DNA from: Phytohabitans aurantiacus
GTDB lineage: Bacteria; Actinomycetota; Actinomycetes; Mycobacteriales; Micromonosporaceae
Length of the DNA stretch: 64,000 nucleotides
Direction: 5' to 3'
Assembly (NCBI RefSeq): GCF_027923225.1
Contig: NZ_BSDI01000052.1
Coordinates: forward strand, 39,110 to 103,109
Under the pieces are notes generated by a model, which made no database searches, was not told the DNA's origin, and worked only from the letters and a program-made list of their open reading frames with translations. The position numbers and the translations under genes were made by a program. This document shows, in pieces, positions 31,491-40,029 of the stretch (positions are counted from its first letter, which is position 1; every line of letters begins with the position of its first letter).

Positions 31491-31703
31491 CTATCCGCGA
31501 CCCGGACGGCGTCCGCGATACCACCGGCCACCACCGCCGGTGCCAGGCCCACGGCCGACGCCCGCGAAGTACAGCGCGAGGGCGAACAGTCCGATGAGCA
31601 CGAGGGTGTTCCAGTTGAACAGGTCCGGGGCGCCGAGATCCGAGTCGAGCAGGTCCAGCAGCAACGCGAACCCGAAGACTGCCGCCGCGATGATGGCGAG
31701 CAT
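31491..31703 (-). CDS. Small two-helix membrane protein
   Basis: 70 residues: MLAIIAAAVFGFALLLDLLD is one membrane helix, TLVLIGLFALALYFAGVG the second, and the C-terminus is Gly/Arg-rich (GRGPGTGGGGRWYRGRRPGRG). AGGAGG lies 5 nt before the ATG. Function unknown. Confidence 0.75.
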   Translation of the reverse strand: MLAIIAAAVFGFALLLDLLDSDLGAPDLFNWNTLVLIGLFALALYFAGVGRGPGTGGGGRWYRGRRPGRG

Positions 31704-32010
31704 CGTGTCCTCCTATCCGGGGGATTCCTGCCGCCGTATGTACCCCTCGTCACACCCCGCCAAGCGTCCACCGTGGACATTTCTAGAGCCGGTCTCTTGT
31801 CGACGCTTCGTCACGGACGGTGACATTTCGTACACCGTCAACCGCCTCGCCGCTCGACCGCGCCGGCTCCGCGCGACCCTGCGCCGCTTCGCGCCGTCGT
31901 CCGCGCCTCACTACCGCGCGGCACTCCGCCACGGCCCGCCGCGGGCCGCCGCCGCGGGCCGTGGCGGGCCGCCGCCGGCGCGGGCCGGCGCGCGCCGCCC
32001 TTTTCCCGCC

Positions 32011-32086
32011 GATCAAGGGCGAATGCACGTGGTTGGATCTCTTTTCCGCGTGTGTTTGCCCTTGATCCATGCAGATCTCCTTGATC
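32011..32086 (-). repeat. R element copy 3 (76 bp)
   Basis: Reverse orientation, with the outer box ending CCTTGATC at 32086. The loop reads GGTTGGATCTCTTTTCC. Homology to copy 2 continues to the right for about 45 bp (GGCGCCGCCGAGTG... and CGGCGATCTGTCACGGTC). Confidence 0.9.
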
Positions 32087-32388
32087 GGCGCCGCCGAGTG
32101 TGGGCATTCCGGCGATCTGTCACGGTCGCGGCTACGCGCGCTCCCAGCCAGGTCAAGCCCGTCCACCGCGGTCGATCCGGCGCCGCCAGGCGCCGCCCAC
32201 CGACCAGATTGTCCGGATCGCGCCGCGGGCCTCCCGAGCCCTACGATCGCGGACGCCTACCGATCAAGAAGCCCTGGCCCTCCGGGCCACCCACAGCCGG
32301 CTGAAAGAGGGGCAAACCAGCCCGCGCCCGTCCTTTCTCCCGGCGCCGCCGCCCGTCCGTGACGGCGTGTCGACACGCCTTGCACGCC

Positions 32389-32456
32389 GATCAAGGCCGA
32401 TTGCACGCCGATCAAGGCCGAATGCACGTACTTGGATCTCTCCTCCGCGCACGTCC
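32389..32456 (+). repeat. R element copy 4 (truncated)
   Basis: Both left GATCAAGG boxes (32389, 32410) are present, as is the loop GGATCTCTCCTCC, but the right arm ending in CCCTTGATC is missing. This is the only incomplete copy in the window. Confidence 0.75.
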
Positions 32457-32502
32457 ACCCCCAGACCAGCCCAACACGGCGTGTCGCCACGCCGTGTGCG
32501 CC

Positions 32503-32578
32503 GATCGAGGGCAAATACACGCGATTGGATCTCATTTCCGCGTGCATACGCCCTTGATCGGTGCGAATGGCCTTGATC
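32503..32578 (-). repeat. R element copy 5 (76 bp)
   Basis: Reverse orientation; starts GATCGAGGGCAAATACACG and ends with the outer box GGCCTTGATC. Loop GGATCTCATTTCC. Confidence 0.88.
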
Positions 32579-32705
32579 GACGCGCAGAGCGCGGCGGCAC
32601 ACCGCCGCCAACCGCTCAAACCCGGCGGCTAGCCCGGCCACCATGACCCGCCGCCTCACACCCCCGGGGACGTGTCAGGACGCCCACCGATCGCGGACAC
32701 CCGCC

Positions 32706-32781
32706 GATCAAGGACATTCGCACCGATCAAGGCCGAATACACGCGGAAAAGAGATCCAACCACGTGCATTCGCCCTTGATC
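32706..32781 (+). repeat. R element copy 6 (76 bp)
   Basis: Forward orientation; outer box GATCAAGGACATTCGCACC, then the core with loop GGAAAAGAGATCCAACC. The core is almost identical to copy 2. Confidence 0.9.
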
Positions 32782-32848
32782 GGCGGAAACGGCGCCCAGG
32801 GCAGCGCCGCCAAGGCACCGCAAGGCGCGAAACGACACGGAACGGCGC

Positions 32849-32892
32849 GGAACGGGCGAGCGAGCGCCGCGGAACGGGCGAGCGAGCGCCGC
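32849..32892. repeat. 22-bp tandem duplication
   Basis: Two exact copies of a 22-bp unit beginning GGAACGGGCGAGCGAG (32849-32870, 32871-32892), just downstream of aspS. Confidence 0.85.
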
Positions 32893-32904
32893 GCCGAAGG
32901 CGCG
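32890..32904 (-). terminator. Possible terminator hairpin after aspS
   Basis: CGCGCC and GGCGCG arms with a 3-nt loop, 24 bp past the aspS stop on the minus strand. No U-tract follows, so its efficiency is doubtful. Confidence 0.35.
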
Positions 32905-32927
32905 AAAACGTGCGGATGGCTGGCGCG

Positions 32928-34772
32928 TTAGCTCGCGGGGTCGACCGGGGCGGCCGTGCCGGTCGTGCCCGGAGTGGGCGTGCCGGGCGCGGGCTTGGGC
33001 TTGGCGTCGACGCCCGCCTCCAACCGCTGCTGGGCGGTGATCGGTGTCGGGGCGCTGGTCAACGGGTCGTAGCCGCCGCGCGTCTTGGGGAACGCGATCA
33101 CCTCGCGGATCGAGTCGGCGCCGGCGAGGAGCATGCAGACCCGGTCCCAGCCGAACGCGATGCCCGCGTGCGGCGGCGGGCCGTACTTGAACGCCTCCAG
33201 CAGGAAGCCGAACTTGTCGTTCGCCTCGTCGGGCGTGATGCCGAGCAGGTCGAAGACGCGCCGCTGTACGTCGCCGCGGTGGATACGGACGGAGCCGCCG
33301 CCGATCTCGTTGCCGTTGCAGACGATGTCGTACGCGTACGCCAGCGCCCGGTCGGGAGCCTGCTCGAACCCAGCCTCCCACTCGGCGTTCGGCGAGGTGA
33401 AGGGGTGGTGGACGGCGGTCCAGCCGGCTGCCTTGCCCTCCTGGGAGTCGGTGGCCTCGAACATCGGCGCGTCGACGACCCAGCAGAACGCCCACGCGTT
33501 CGCCCCTCCGTCGACGGAGTCGATGAGGCCCGCGCGACGAGCGATCTCGATGCGCGCGGCACCGAGCAGTTCCTGCGCCTCACGGGTGTTCGTCGAGGCG
33601 GCGAAGAAGATCGCGTCGCCGGGCTTGGCGCCGACCGTGTCGGCGAGCCCCGACAGGTGCGCCTCGTTGAGGTTCTTGGCGACCGGCCCGCGCGCCTCGC
33701 CGGTCTCGGCGTCCAGCACCACGTACGCCAGGCCGCGCGCGCCCCGAGCCTTGGCCCAGTCCTGCCAGCCGTCGAGCTCCTTGCGGCTCTGCCCGGCGCC
33801 ACCCGGCATGACCACGGCGCCGACATAACCGCCGGCCTCGATCGCCCCCGCGAAGACCCGGAACTCGGTGCCGCGCAGGTAGTCGGTCAGCTCGGTCAGC
33901 TCGACCCCGTACCGCAGGTCGGGCTTGTCGGACCCGTACCGCGCCATCGCGTCGTGCCACGTGATCCGCGGGATCGGCCGGGTGACCTCGTACCCGATCG
34001 TCTCCTTCCACAGGGCCGCGACGATCGCCTCGCCCAGCTCGATCACGTCGTCCTGCGTGACGAACGACATCTCGATGTCGAGCTGCGTGAACTCGGGCTG
34101 CCGGTCGGCGCGGAAGTCCTCATCGCGGTAGCAGCGGGCGATCTGGTAGTACCGCTCCATGCCGCCGACCATCAGCAGCTGCTTGAACAGCTGCGGCGAC
34201 TGCGGCAGGGCGTACCAGGTGCCGGGCTGGAGCCGCACGGGCACCAGGAAGTCGCGGGCGCCCTCGGGCGTCGACCGGGTCAGCGTCGGCGTCTCGATCT
34301 CGACGAAGTCACGCGCGTGCAGCACGGACCGGGCGACCTGGTTGACCTGGGAGCGCATCCGCAAGGCTCGCGCGGGGCCGCTGCGCCGCAGGTCCAGGTA
34401 CCGGTACCGCAGGCGGATGTCGTCACCGGCGTCGACGTTGTCGTCGACCGGCACCGGCAGCGGCGCCGCCTCGGAGAGGATCTCCAGGACGCTCGCGGTG
34501 ACCTCGATCTCGCCGGTGGGTAGCTCGGGGTTCTCGTTGCCGTCCGGGCGGCGCTCGACCGCACCGGTCACCTTGACGCAGTACTCGTTGCGCAGCGCGT
34601 GCGCGACCTGCATCTCTTCGCGGAAAACGACCTGCACGACGCCCGAAGCGTCGCGCAGGTCGACGAAGATCACTCCCCCGTGGTCGCGCCGGCGGGCCAC
34701 CCACCCGGCGAGCGTCACCGTCGTGCCGGCGTCCGAGGCGCGCAGGCTGCCGGCGTCATGGGTACGGATCAC
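32928..34772 (-). CDS. aspS: Aspartyl-tRNA synthetase (probably non-discriminating)
   Basis: Class II synthetase of 614 residues: N-terminal OB anticodon domain, catalytic core with LPQSPQLFKQLLMVGG and RCYRDEDFRADRQPEFTQLD, GAD insertion domain, motif 3 HAGIAFGWDR, and a Pro/Thr-rich tail. The anticodon-domain segment RRRDHGGVIF carries His where E. coli-type discriminating enzymes have Leu. That pattern is associated with non-discriminating AspRS that also forms Asp-tRNA-Asn for GatCAB; this part is inference. Confidence 0.96.
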   Translation of the reverse strand: MIRTHDAGSLRASDAGTTVTLAGWVARRRDHGGVIFVDLRDASGVVQVVFREEMQVAHALRNEYCVKVTGAVERRPDGNENPELPTGEIEVTASVLEILSEAAPLPVPVDDNVDAGDDIRLRYRYLDLRRSGPARALRMRSQVNQVARSVLHARDFVEIETPTLTRSTPEGARDFLVPVRLQPGTWYALPQSPQLFKQLLMVGGMERYYQIARCYRDEDFRADRQPEFTQLDIEMSFVTQDDVIELGEAIVAALWKETIGYEVTRPIPRITWHDAMARYGSDKPDLRYGVELTELTDYLRGTEFRVFAGAIEAGGYVGAVVMPGGAGQSRKELDGWQDWAKARGARGLAYVVLDAETGEARGPVAKNLNEAHLSGLADTVGAKPGDAIFFAASTNTREAQELLGAARIEIARRAGLIDSVDGGANAWAFCWVVDAPMFEATDSQEGKAAGWTAVHHPFTSPNAEWEAGFEQAPDRALAYAYDIVCNGNEIGGGSVRIHRGDVQRRVFDLLGITPDEANDKFGFLLEAFKYGPPPHAGIAFGWDRVCMLLAGADSIREVIAFPKTRGGYDPLTSAPTPITAQQRLEAGVDAKPKPAPGTPTPGTTGTAAPVDPAS

Positions 34773-34848
34773 GGGAGCTTCTCCTTAGCTAACGGGATTG
34801 CCCCGACATTCTGTCAGGCGTACCCGGTAGCGGCCGCGCCACCCGCCG

Positions 34849-35604
34849 TCAGCGTGGAATGTTCCACGCGGTCGCCTTGAGGGTGACCGCGCCGCCGTCC
34901 GCGACACCCGTGATCTCGACGAGGACCATACGTTGATCGTCGCCGCGCTCGTTGGCCGCGACGAACGAGGTGGTCAGGCACAGCACCACCCCCTTGCGCA
35001 CGGGCACCTTGGCCTCGCCGAGCGGCGCGGTGCGGATCTGCTCCGCGCAGTCCTGCGGCGTCGAACCGGCGCTTCCCGATTCGCTGCCCTCCACGCCGTC
35101 GCCGAGGCGCAGATACAGCAGGTTGCCACTGCAGTCACCACTCAGCACCAGGTCATAGCCGGTCGAGGCGACGTTCGCCCGGGGCTCGTCCAGGTCGGCG
35201 TACATCGAGTGGTTGCACTCGCGAGCCTTCAAGGTCAAGGACTGCTTCTCGTACTTGGGCGTGTAGACGGTGCGCTCGTCCAGTGGAGCCGGTTCACCCG
35301 TCCCGGCGGGCTCGACCGGCTCCTCGGACGGCAGCGGCTCCGCAGCGGAAGAGGGCGAGGACGAAGGAGAAGCGGCCGCCGGTGCGACAGGCTCGGCGCG
35401 CCCCGCCAGCGCCACCTGCTTGGCGTCCTTGGCCTGGTCGATCGCCCGCCACGCGAACACCGCCGACCCGAGCGCCAGCAGCAGCGCCAGCCCCGCGACC
35501 GCGAGGGCGGCGACGCCGTACGGCAGCCGCTTGCCGGACACCGGACCGGCCGGTAGCGGAGGGCGGGGCGGCGGAATGACGACGTTGGGGTTCGGCGCGC
35601 TCAC
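34849..35604 (-). CDS. Membrane-anchored protein with outer domain
   Basis: About 251 residues. A Pro-rich N-terminus is followed by a transmembrane helix (YGVAALAVAGLALLLALGSAVFAW), a short charged stretch, a Ser/Pro/Glu linker, and a folded domain with Cys pairs (KARECNHSMYADLDEP, VLSGDCSGNLLYLRLGDGV, PQDCAEQI, GVVLCLTTS). The second GTG (35604) is better spaced from GAGGAGG than that at 35607. Divergent from the NPCBM-like gene. Unknown function, possibly surface binding. Confidence 0.72.
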   Translation of the reverse strand: MSAPNPNVVIPPPRPPLPAGPVSGKRLPYGVAALAVAGLALLLALGSAVFAWRAIDQAKDAKQVALAGRAEPVAPAAASPSSSPSSAAEPLPSEEPVEPAGTGEPAPLDERTVYTPKYEKQSLTLKARECNHSMYADLDEPRANVASTGYDLVLSGDCSGNLLYLRLGDGVEGSESGSAGSTPQDCAEQIRTAPLGEAKVPVRKGVVLCLTTSFVAANERGDDQRMVLVEITGVADGGAVTLKATAWNIPR

Positions 35605-35708
35605 CACGCCACCTCCTCGTTTCGAACTGTTTCAAAGGGAACGCATTTATCGCACGACCGACTGCCGATCACTGTCACATATACGTCCACGATTGAGCGA
35701 CTTCCACA

Positions 35709-36365
35709 ATGGGCGGTGGCCCCGATAATGAGCGCCTGTCATTGGAGTCGAGCAGAATCGAGGCCGCACGGATGAGACGCGCCGAGAGGATCGGAATCGC
35801 GATCGGCGTGATCACGCTGGTCACCTCGTCGGCCATCGCGCTGGCCGCCTGGCGATGGCCACAGCCGGTCCCGGAGAAGCCGACGCCACCGCCGACGACA
35901 GGCGCGAAACCAGCACCGGTGAAAGTCGAAGACGCCACGTACCTCGACGCGCTCAGCCCCCAGTCCGGTGCCGCGAATTTGACGAAACTCCCCCGCGAAC
36001 TCGCCGACGAATCCGGTTACGAGCACGCCATTGTCGTACGCTGTCCAACCAATCAGGCCAACGACAAGGTACGTTCGGTCAATTATCTCGTGCGCGGCCG
36101 GTATCTCGATTTCTCCGCCACGGTGCGCCCCTATTACGAAGCCGAAAAGGACGCCCGCACGTACGTCTACGCGCTGTCCGGCGTGAAGGAACGAGACGGC
36201 ACGCTCACGCAGCGGACCCGCGGCACCCAGTTCGAGGCGACGATGACGCGCCCGGCGCGCCTCGACGCGGAGGTGGAGGGCGCCGAGGAGCTGACGATCC
36301 AGGTGCGGTGCGAGGCGCCGGAGGGCGTGATCGTTCTAGCGGGCGCGCGGCTCGTCAATTCCTGA
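35709..36365 (+). CDS. Membrane-anchored NPCBM-like domain protein
   Basis: 218 residues: signal-anchor helix (GIAIGVITLVTSSAIALAAW), Pro-rich linker, then a beta-rich domain beginning ATYLDALSPQSGAANLTKLP, with SVNYLVRGRYLDFSATVRPYY and ELTIQVRCEAPEGVIVLAGARL. This layout resembles NPCBM/NEW2 carbohydrate-binding modules. No catalytic residues are seen. It shares a divergent promoter region with the preceding gene and lies upstream of ureA in the same direction. Confidence 0.65.
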   Translation: MGGGPDNERLSLESSRIEAARMRRAERIGIAIGVITLVTSSAIALAAWRWPQPVPEKPTPPPTTGAKPAPVKVEDATYLDALSPQSGAANLTKLPRELADESGYEHAIVVRCPTNQANDKVRSVNYLVRGRYLDFSATVRPYYEAEKDARTYVYALSGVKERDGTLTQRTRGTQFEATMTRPARLDAEVEGAEELTIQVRCEAPEGVIVLAGARLVNS

Positions 36366-36378
36366 CGCACGCGCTGCG

Positions 36379-36394
36379 TAACATGTCGGCAACG
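36379..36394 (+). promoter_or_regulatory. Candidate GlnR box upstream of ureA
   Basis: GTAAC-ATGTCG-GCAAC fits the actinobacterial GlnR half-site pair gTnAC-N6-GaAAC with one substitution. It lies 35 bp before the ureA start. GlnR is known to control urease and urea uptake genes in actinobacteria; binding here is inferred. Confidence 0.5.
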
Positions 36395-36428
36395 CATGGG
36401 TGGCACGATCCGGCCCGGAGGTGTTCGA

Positions 36429-36731
36429 GTGTTTCTGACCCGCCATGAGCAGGACCGGTTACTGATCCACGTCGCCGCCGACGTGGCCCAGAAGCGTCGA
36501 GATCGCGGCCTCAAGCTCAACTATCCAGAGGCGACCGCGATCATCACGGCGTTCCTGCTGGAGGCGGCCCGCGATGGGCGCACCGTCAGCGAGCTCATGG
36601 AGGCGGGACGGCAGGTGTTGACCCGCGACGACGTGCTCGAAGGCGTGCCGGAGATGCTGGCCGAGGTGCAGGTCGAGGCGACGTTCCCGGATGGCACGAA
36701 GCTCGTCACCGTCCACGAGCCGATCCCATGA
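36429..36731 (+). CDS. ureA: Urease subunit gamma
   Basis: Structural subunit of nickel urease (urea to ammonia and carbamate). 100 residues from the GTG at 36429, 7 nt after GGAGG; ends VEATFPDGTKLVTVHEPIP. Family motifs LTRHEQDRLLIHVAADVA and LNYPEATAIITAFLLEAARDG are intact. The stop overlaps the ureB ATG by 4 bp. Confidence 0.97.
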   Translation: MFLTRHEQDRLLIHVAADVAQKRRDRGLKLNYPEATAIITAFLLEAARDGRTVSELMEAGRQVLTRDDVLEGVPEMLAEVQVEATFPDGTKLVTVHEPIP

Positions 36732-37024
36732 TCCCCGGAGAGGTCATCCCCGGCGACGGCGACATCGAGATCAACGCCGGCCGGCCAGTGCTGTCGCTCG
36801 CGGTGGTCAACACCGGCGACCGGCCGATCCAGGTGGGCTCGCACTACCACTTCGCCGACGCCAACTCGGCGCTCGACTTCGACCGCGCGGCGGCACAGGG
36901 GCATCGGCTCGGGGTTCCCGCCGGCACGTCGGTCCGGTTCGAGCCCGGCGTGCCGCGCGACGTCGACCTGGTGCCCCTGGCCGGCCTCCGCGTGGTGCCG
37001 GGCCTGGTGAGGCGGGACGCATGA
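36728..37024 (+). CDS. ureB: Urease subunit beta
   Basis: 98 residues: MIPGEVIPGDGDIEINAGRP, RPIQVGSHYHFADANSALDFDR and GTSVRFEPGVPRDVDLVPLAG are the standard UreB segments. ATG and TGA overlap ureA and ureC by 4 bp each, giving stoichiometric co-translation. Confidence 0.97.
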   Translation: MIPGEVIPGDGDIEINAGRPVLSLAVVNTGDRPIQVGSHYHFADANSALDFDRAAAQGHRLGVPAGTSVRFEPGVPRDVDLVPLAGLRVVPGLVRRDA

Positions 37025-38727
37025 GGATCGATAGACGGCGATACATCAGCCTTTACGGGCCGACCACCGGCGACCGCATCCGGCTCGCCGACACCAACCT
37101 GCTGATCGAGGTCGAAGAGGACCGCAGCGCCGGCGGCGACGAGGCGGTGTTCGGCGGCGGCAAGGTGATCCGCGAGTCGATGGGCCAGTCGCGGGCGACG
37201 CGCGCCGAAGGCACCCCCGACACGGTGATCACCGGCGCGGTGGTGCTCGACCATTGGGGCATCGTCAAGGCCGACGTCGGCATCCGCGACGGGCGCATCG
37301 TGGCCCTGGGCAAGGCCGGCAACCCCGACACGATGGACGGGGTCCACCCCGACCTGGTCATCGGGCCGGGCACCGAGGTGATCGCCGGCAACGGAAAGAT
37401 CCTGACCGCGGGCGCGATCGACAGCCACGTGCACCTGATCTGCCCCCAGATCCTCGAAGAGGCGCTCGCCAGCGGCATCACCACGATCCTGGGCGGCGGC
37501 ACCGGTCCGGCCGAGGGCTCCAAGGCCACGACGGTCACCCCGAACGCGTGGCACCTGGCGCGGATGCTGGAGGCGCTCGACCCCTGGCCGGTCAACGTGA
37601 TGCTGCTCGGCAAGGGCAACACGGTCAGCGAAGAGTCGATGTGGGAGCAGCTGCGCGCCGGCGCGGGCGGGTTCAAGCTGCACGAAGACTGGGGCACCAC
37701 GCCGGCCGCGATCGACGCGTGCCTGCGGGTCGCCGACGCGTCGGGCGTCCAGGTCAACATCCACACCGACACGCTGAACGAGGCCGGTTTCGTCGAAGAC
37801 ACCCTGCGCGCGATCGGTGGCCGGGCGATCCACGCCTACCACACCGAGGGCGCTGGTGGCGGCCACGCGCCCGACATCATCACGGTCGTCGCCCACCCCA
37901 ACGTGCTGCCGTCGTCGACCAACCCGACCCGGCCGTACACGCGCAACACGCTCGACGAGCACCTCGACATGCTGATGGTCTGCCACCACCTCAACCCGGC
38001 CGTGCCCGAAGACCTGGCGTTCGCGGAGAGCCGCATCCGGCCCAGCACGATGGCAGCCGAAGACGTCCTGCACGACCTCGGCGCGATCTCGATGATCGGC
38101 TCCGACTCGCAGGCGATGGGGCGCGTCGGCGAGGTCGTCCTGCGCACCTGGCAGACCGCGCACGTCATGAAGGAACGGCGGGGCGCGCTGCCCGGCGACG
38201 GCGCCGCCGACAACCATCGGGCCAGGCGGTACGTCGCCAAGTACACGATCTGCCCGGCGGTGGCGCACGGCATCGAGGGCGAGGTCGGGTCGGTCGAGCC
38301 GGGCAAGCTCGCCGACCTGGTCCTGTGGGATCCGGCGTTCTTCGGGGTGCGGCCGCACCTGGTCGTCAAGGGCGGCCTGATCGCGTGGGCGCAGATGGGC
38401 GACGCGAACGCCTCGATTCCCACGCCGCAGCCGGTGCTCCCCCGGCCGATGTTCGGCGCCTATGGCGCCGCGCCGGCGGCGACGAGCGTCGCCTTCGTAG
38501 CCCCGGCGGCGGTCGACGCGGGTCTTGCTGACCGCCTCGCGGTCGCGCGCCGTCTGGTGCCGGTGGCAGGTGTACGCGCACGCGGCAAAGCCGACATGCC
38601 GCTCAACGACGCGATGCCGCGGATCGAGGTGGAGCCCGACACGTTCACGGTGCGCGTCGACGGTGAGGTGATCGAGCCGAAACCGGTGATCGAGCTGCCG
38701 ATGGCCCAGCGATACTTCCTGTTCTGA
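37021..38727 (+). CDS. ureC: Urease subunit alpha (catalytic)
   Basis: 568 residues. All nickel-site and catalytic residues are present: H136 and H138 (DSHVH), the carbamylated Lys219 (GGFKLHEDWG), H248 (NIHTD), H274 (AYHTEG), the flap-region His322 (MVCHHLNP) and D362 (GSDSQAMGR). ATG at 37021 overlaps ureB. Ends with the typical PMAQRYFLF. ureF begins on the TGATG overlap. Confidence 0.98.
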   Translation: MRIDRRRYISLYGPTTGDRIRLADTNLLIEVEEDRSAGGDEAVFGGGKVIRESMGQSRATRAEGTPDTVITGAVVLDHWGIVKADVGIRDGRIVALGKAGNPDTMDGVHPDLVIGPGTEVIAGNGKILTAGAIDSHVHLICPQILEEALASGITTILGGGTGPAEGSKATTVTPNAWHLARMLEALDPWPVNVMLLGKGNTVSEESMWEQLRAGAGGFKLHEDWGTTPAAIDACLRVADASGVQVNIHTDTLNEAGFVEDTLRAIGGRAIHAYHTEGAGGGHAPDIITVVAHPNVLPSSTNPTRPYTRNTLDEHLDMLMVCHHLNPAVPEDLAFAESRIRPSTMAAEDVLHDLGAISMIGSDSQAMGRVGEVVLRTWQTAHVMKERRGALPGDGAADNHRARRYVAKYTICPAVAHGIEGEVGSVEPGKLADLVLWDPAFFGVRPHLVVKGGLIAWAQMGDANASIPTPQPVLPRPMFGAYGAAPAATSVAFVAPAAVDAGLADRLAVARRLVPVAGVRARGKADMPLNDAMPRIEVEPDTFTVRVDGEVIEPKPVIELPMAQRYFLF

Positions 38728-39371
38728 TGTCGATCACCTCGCTGCTGCTGCTCGCCGACGGGCGGTTCCCGTCCGGCGGGCACGCGCACTCGGGCGGGCT
38801 GGAGGCGGCGGTGACCGCGCGCCGGGTCACCGGTGTCGACGACCTCGGCGCGTTCCTACGTGGACGGTTGGCCACCGCCGGCCTGGTATCGTCGGCCTTC
38901 GCTGCGGCGGCCTGCTACTCCACTGTGGACGCCTCCAGTTTGGACGCCGGGCTCGACGCGCGCACGCCCTCCCCCGCGCTCCGCCGCGCGTCGCGGGCAC
39001 AGGGCCGGGCGTTGCTGCGCGCCGCACGCCAGATGTGGCCGCTGCCCCCGCTGCCGGCGAGCCCGCATCAGCCGGTCGCGCTCGGCGTGGTCGCTGCCGC
39101 CGCCGGCCTCGACCACACACAGGCGGCCCTGGCCGCCGCGTACGGCACGATCACCGGCCCCGCCAGCGCCGCCGTGCGCCTGCTCGGGCTTGATCCGTAC
39201 CGGGTACACGCGCTACTCGCCGGCATGGCGACCGACTGTGAGACGGTGGCCGCACGGGCCGCCGCACACGCCGGTTCGCCGGTCGACGACCTGCCCGCCG
39301 CGTCAGCGCCGTTGCTGGACGCCGGTGCCGAGATCCACGCGCGCTGGGAGGTGCGTCTCTTTGCCAGTTAA
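38727..39371 (+). CDS. ureF: Urease accessory protein UreF
   Basis: 214 residues, Ala-rich helical: LLLLADGRFPSGGHAHSGGLE at the N-terminus and VRLLGLDPYRVHALLAG in the middle match UreF. It acts with UreG and UreD as the nickel-insertion chaperone, gating UreG GTPase activity. Starts one base inside the ureC stop. Confidence 0.93.
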   Translation: MSITSLLLLADGRFPSGGHAHSGGLEAAVTARRVTGVDDLGAFLRGRLATAGLVSSAFAAAACYSTVDASSLDAGLDARTPSPALRRASRAQGRALLRAARQMWPLPPLPASPHQPVALGVVAAAAGLDHTQAALAAAYGTITGPASAAVRLLGLDPYRVHALLAGMATDCETVAARAAAHAGSPVDDLPAASAPLLDAGAEIHARWEVRLFAS

Positions 39372-40029
39372 CGAAACGACGCAAGCTGAGCACATTCACC
39401 CCGACCCCCACGCCCCACTCGAAGCCGGCCAACGCGCTTTGCGGGTGGGCATCGGCGGCCCGGTCGGCTCGGGAAAGACGGCTTTGGTCGCCGCGCTGTG
39501 CCGCGCGCTCGCCAGCGAGCTGCGCCTGGCGGTGGTGACCAACGACATCTACACCACCGAAGACGCGGACTTCCTGCTGCGCAACGGCGTACTGCCGGCG
39601 GAGCGGATCAAGGCGGTGGAGACGGGTTGCTGCCCGCATACCGCGATCCGCGACGACATCTCCGCCAATCTCGACGCGGTCGAAGACCTCGAGGCCGAGC
39701 TGGGTCCGCTGGATCTGGTACTGGTGGAGAGCGGCGGCGACAACCTGACCGCGACGTTCAGCAAGGGGCTGGTCGACCAGCAGATCTTCGTCGTCGACGT
39801 GGCCGGCGGCGACAAGGTGCCGCGCAAGGGTGGTCCCGGCGTCACGTCGGCGGATCTGCTGGTGGTCAACAAGACCGACCTGGCACCGCTGGTCGGCGCC
39901 GACCTGTCCGTGATGGCCCGCGACGCCGAGGCCCGCCGGGGTGCGCTGCCAACGGTGTTCCTCTCGCTGGTCGAGGACCCGTCCGCCAAGCCCGTGGCCG
40001 ACTGGGTCCGCGGTCTGATCCACGCGTGA
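39361..40029 (+). CDS. ureG: Urease accessory GTPase UreG
   Basis: SIMIBI GTPase that delivers nickel. 222 residues from a TTG at 39361, 9 nt after GGGAGG and 11 bp inside ureF. Walker A GGPVGSGKT (32-40), metal motif CCPHTAIRDD, Walker B-like LVESGGDNL, and NKTDL for guanine recognition. The N-terminus has several His (HIHPDPH), which may help bind nickel in the absence of ureE. Confidence 0.95.
   Translation: MPVNETTQAEHIHPDPHAPLEAGQRALRVGIGGPVGSGKTALVAALCRALASELRLAVVTNDIYTTEDADFLLRNGVLPAERIKAVETGCCPHTAIRDDISANLDAVEDLEAELGPLDLVLVESGGDNLTATFSKGLVDQQIFVVDVAGGDKVPRKGGPGVTSADLLVVNKTDLAPLVGADLSVMARDAEARRGALPTVFLSLVEDPSAKPVADWVRGLIHA

Larger units (their letters stand above)
31704..32927. other. 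Gene-free 1.2-kb spacer with four R elements
   Basis: No coding region is supported. Contains R elements 3 to 6, a self-complementary GC-rich stretch around 31930-31995, and a 22-bp tandem duplication before aspS. Longer reading frames here only reflect the repeats read in different frames. Confidence 0.7.

Noticed and set aside
32011..32781. Possible CRISPR array in the cluster of R elements
   Set aside because: Units are 76-bp palindromes in both orientations at irregular spacing, with no unique spacers of constant size and no cas genes.
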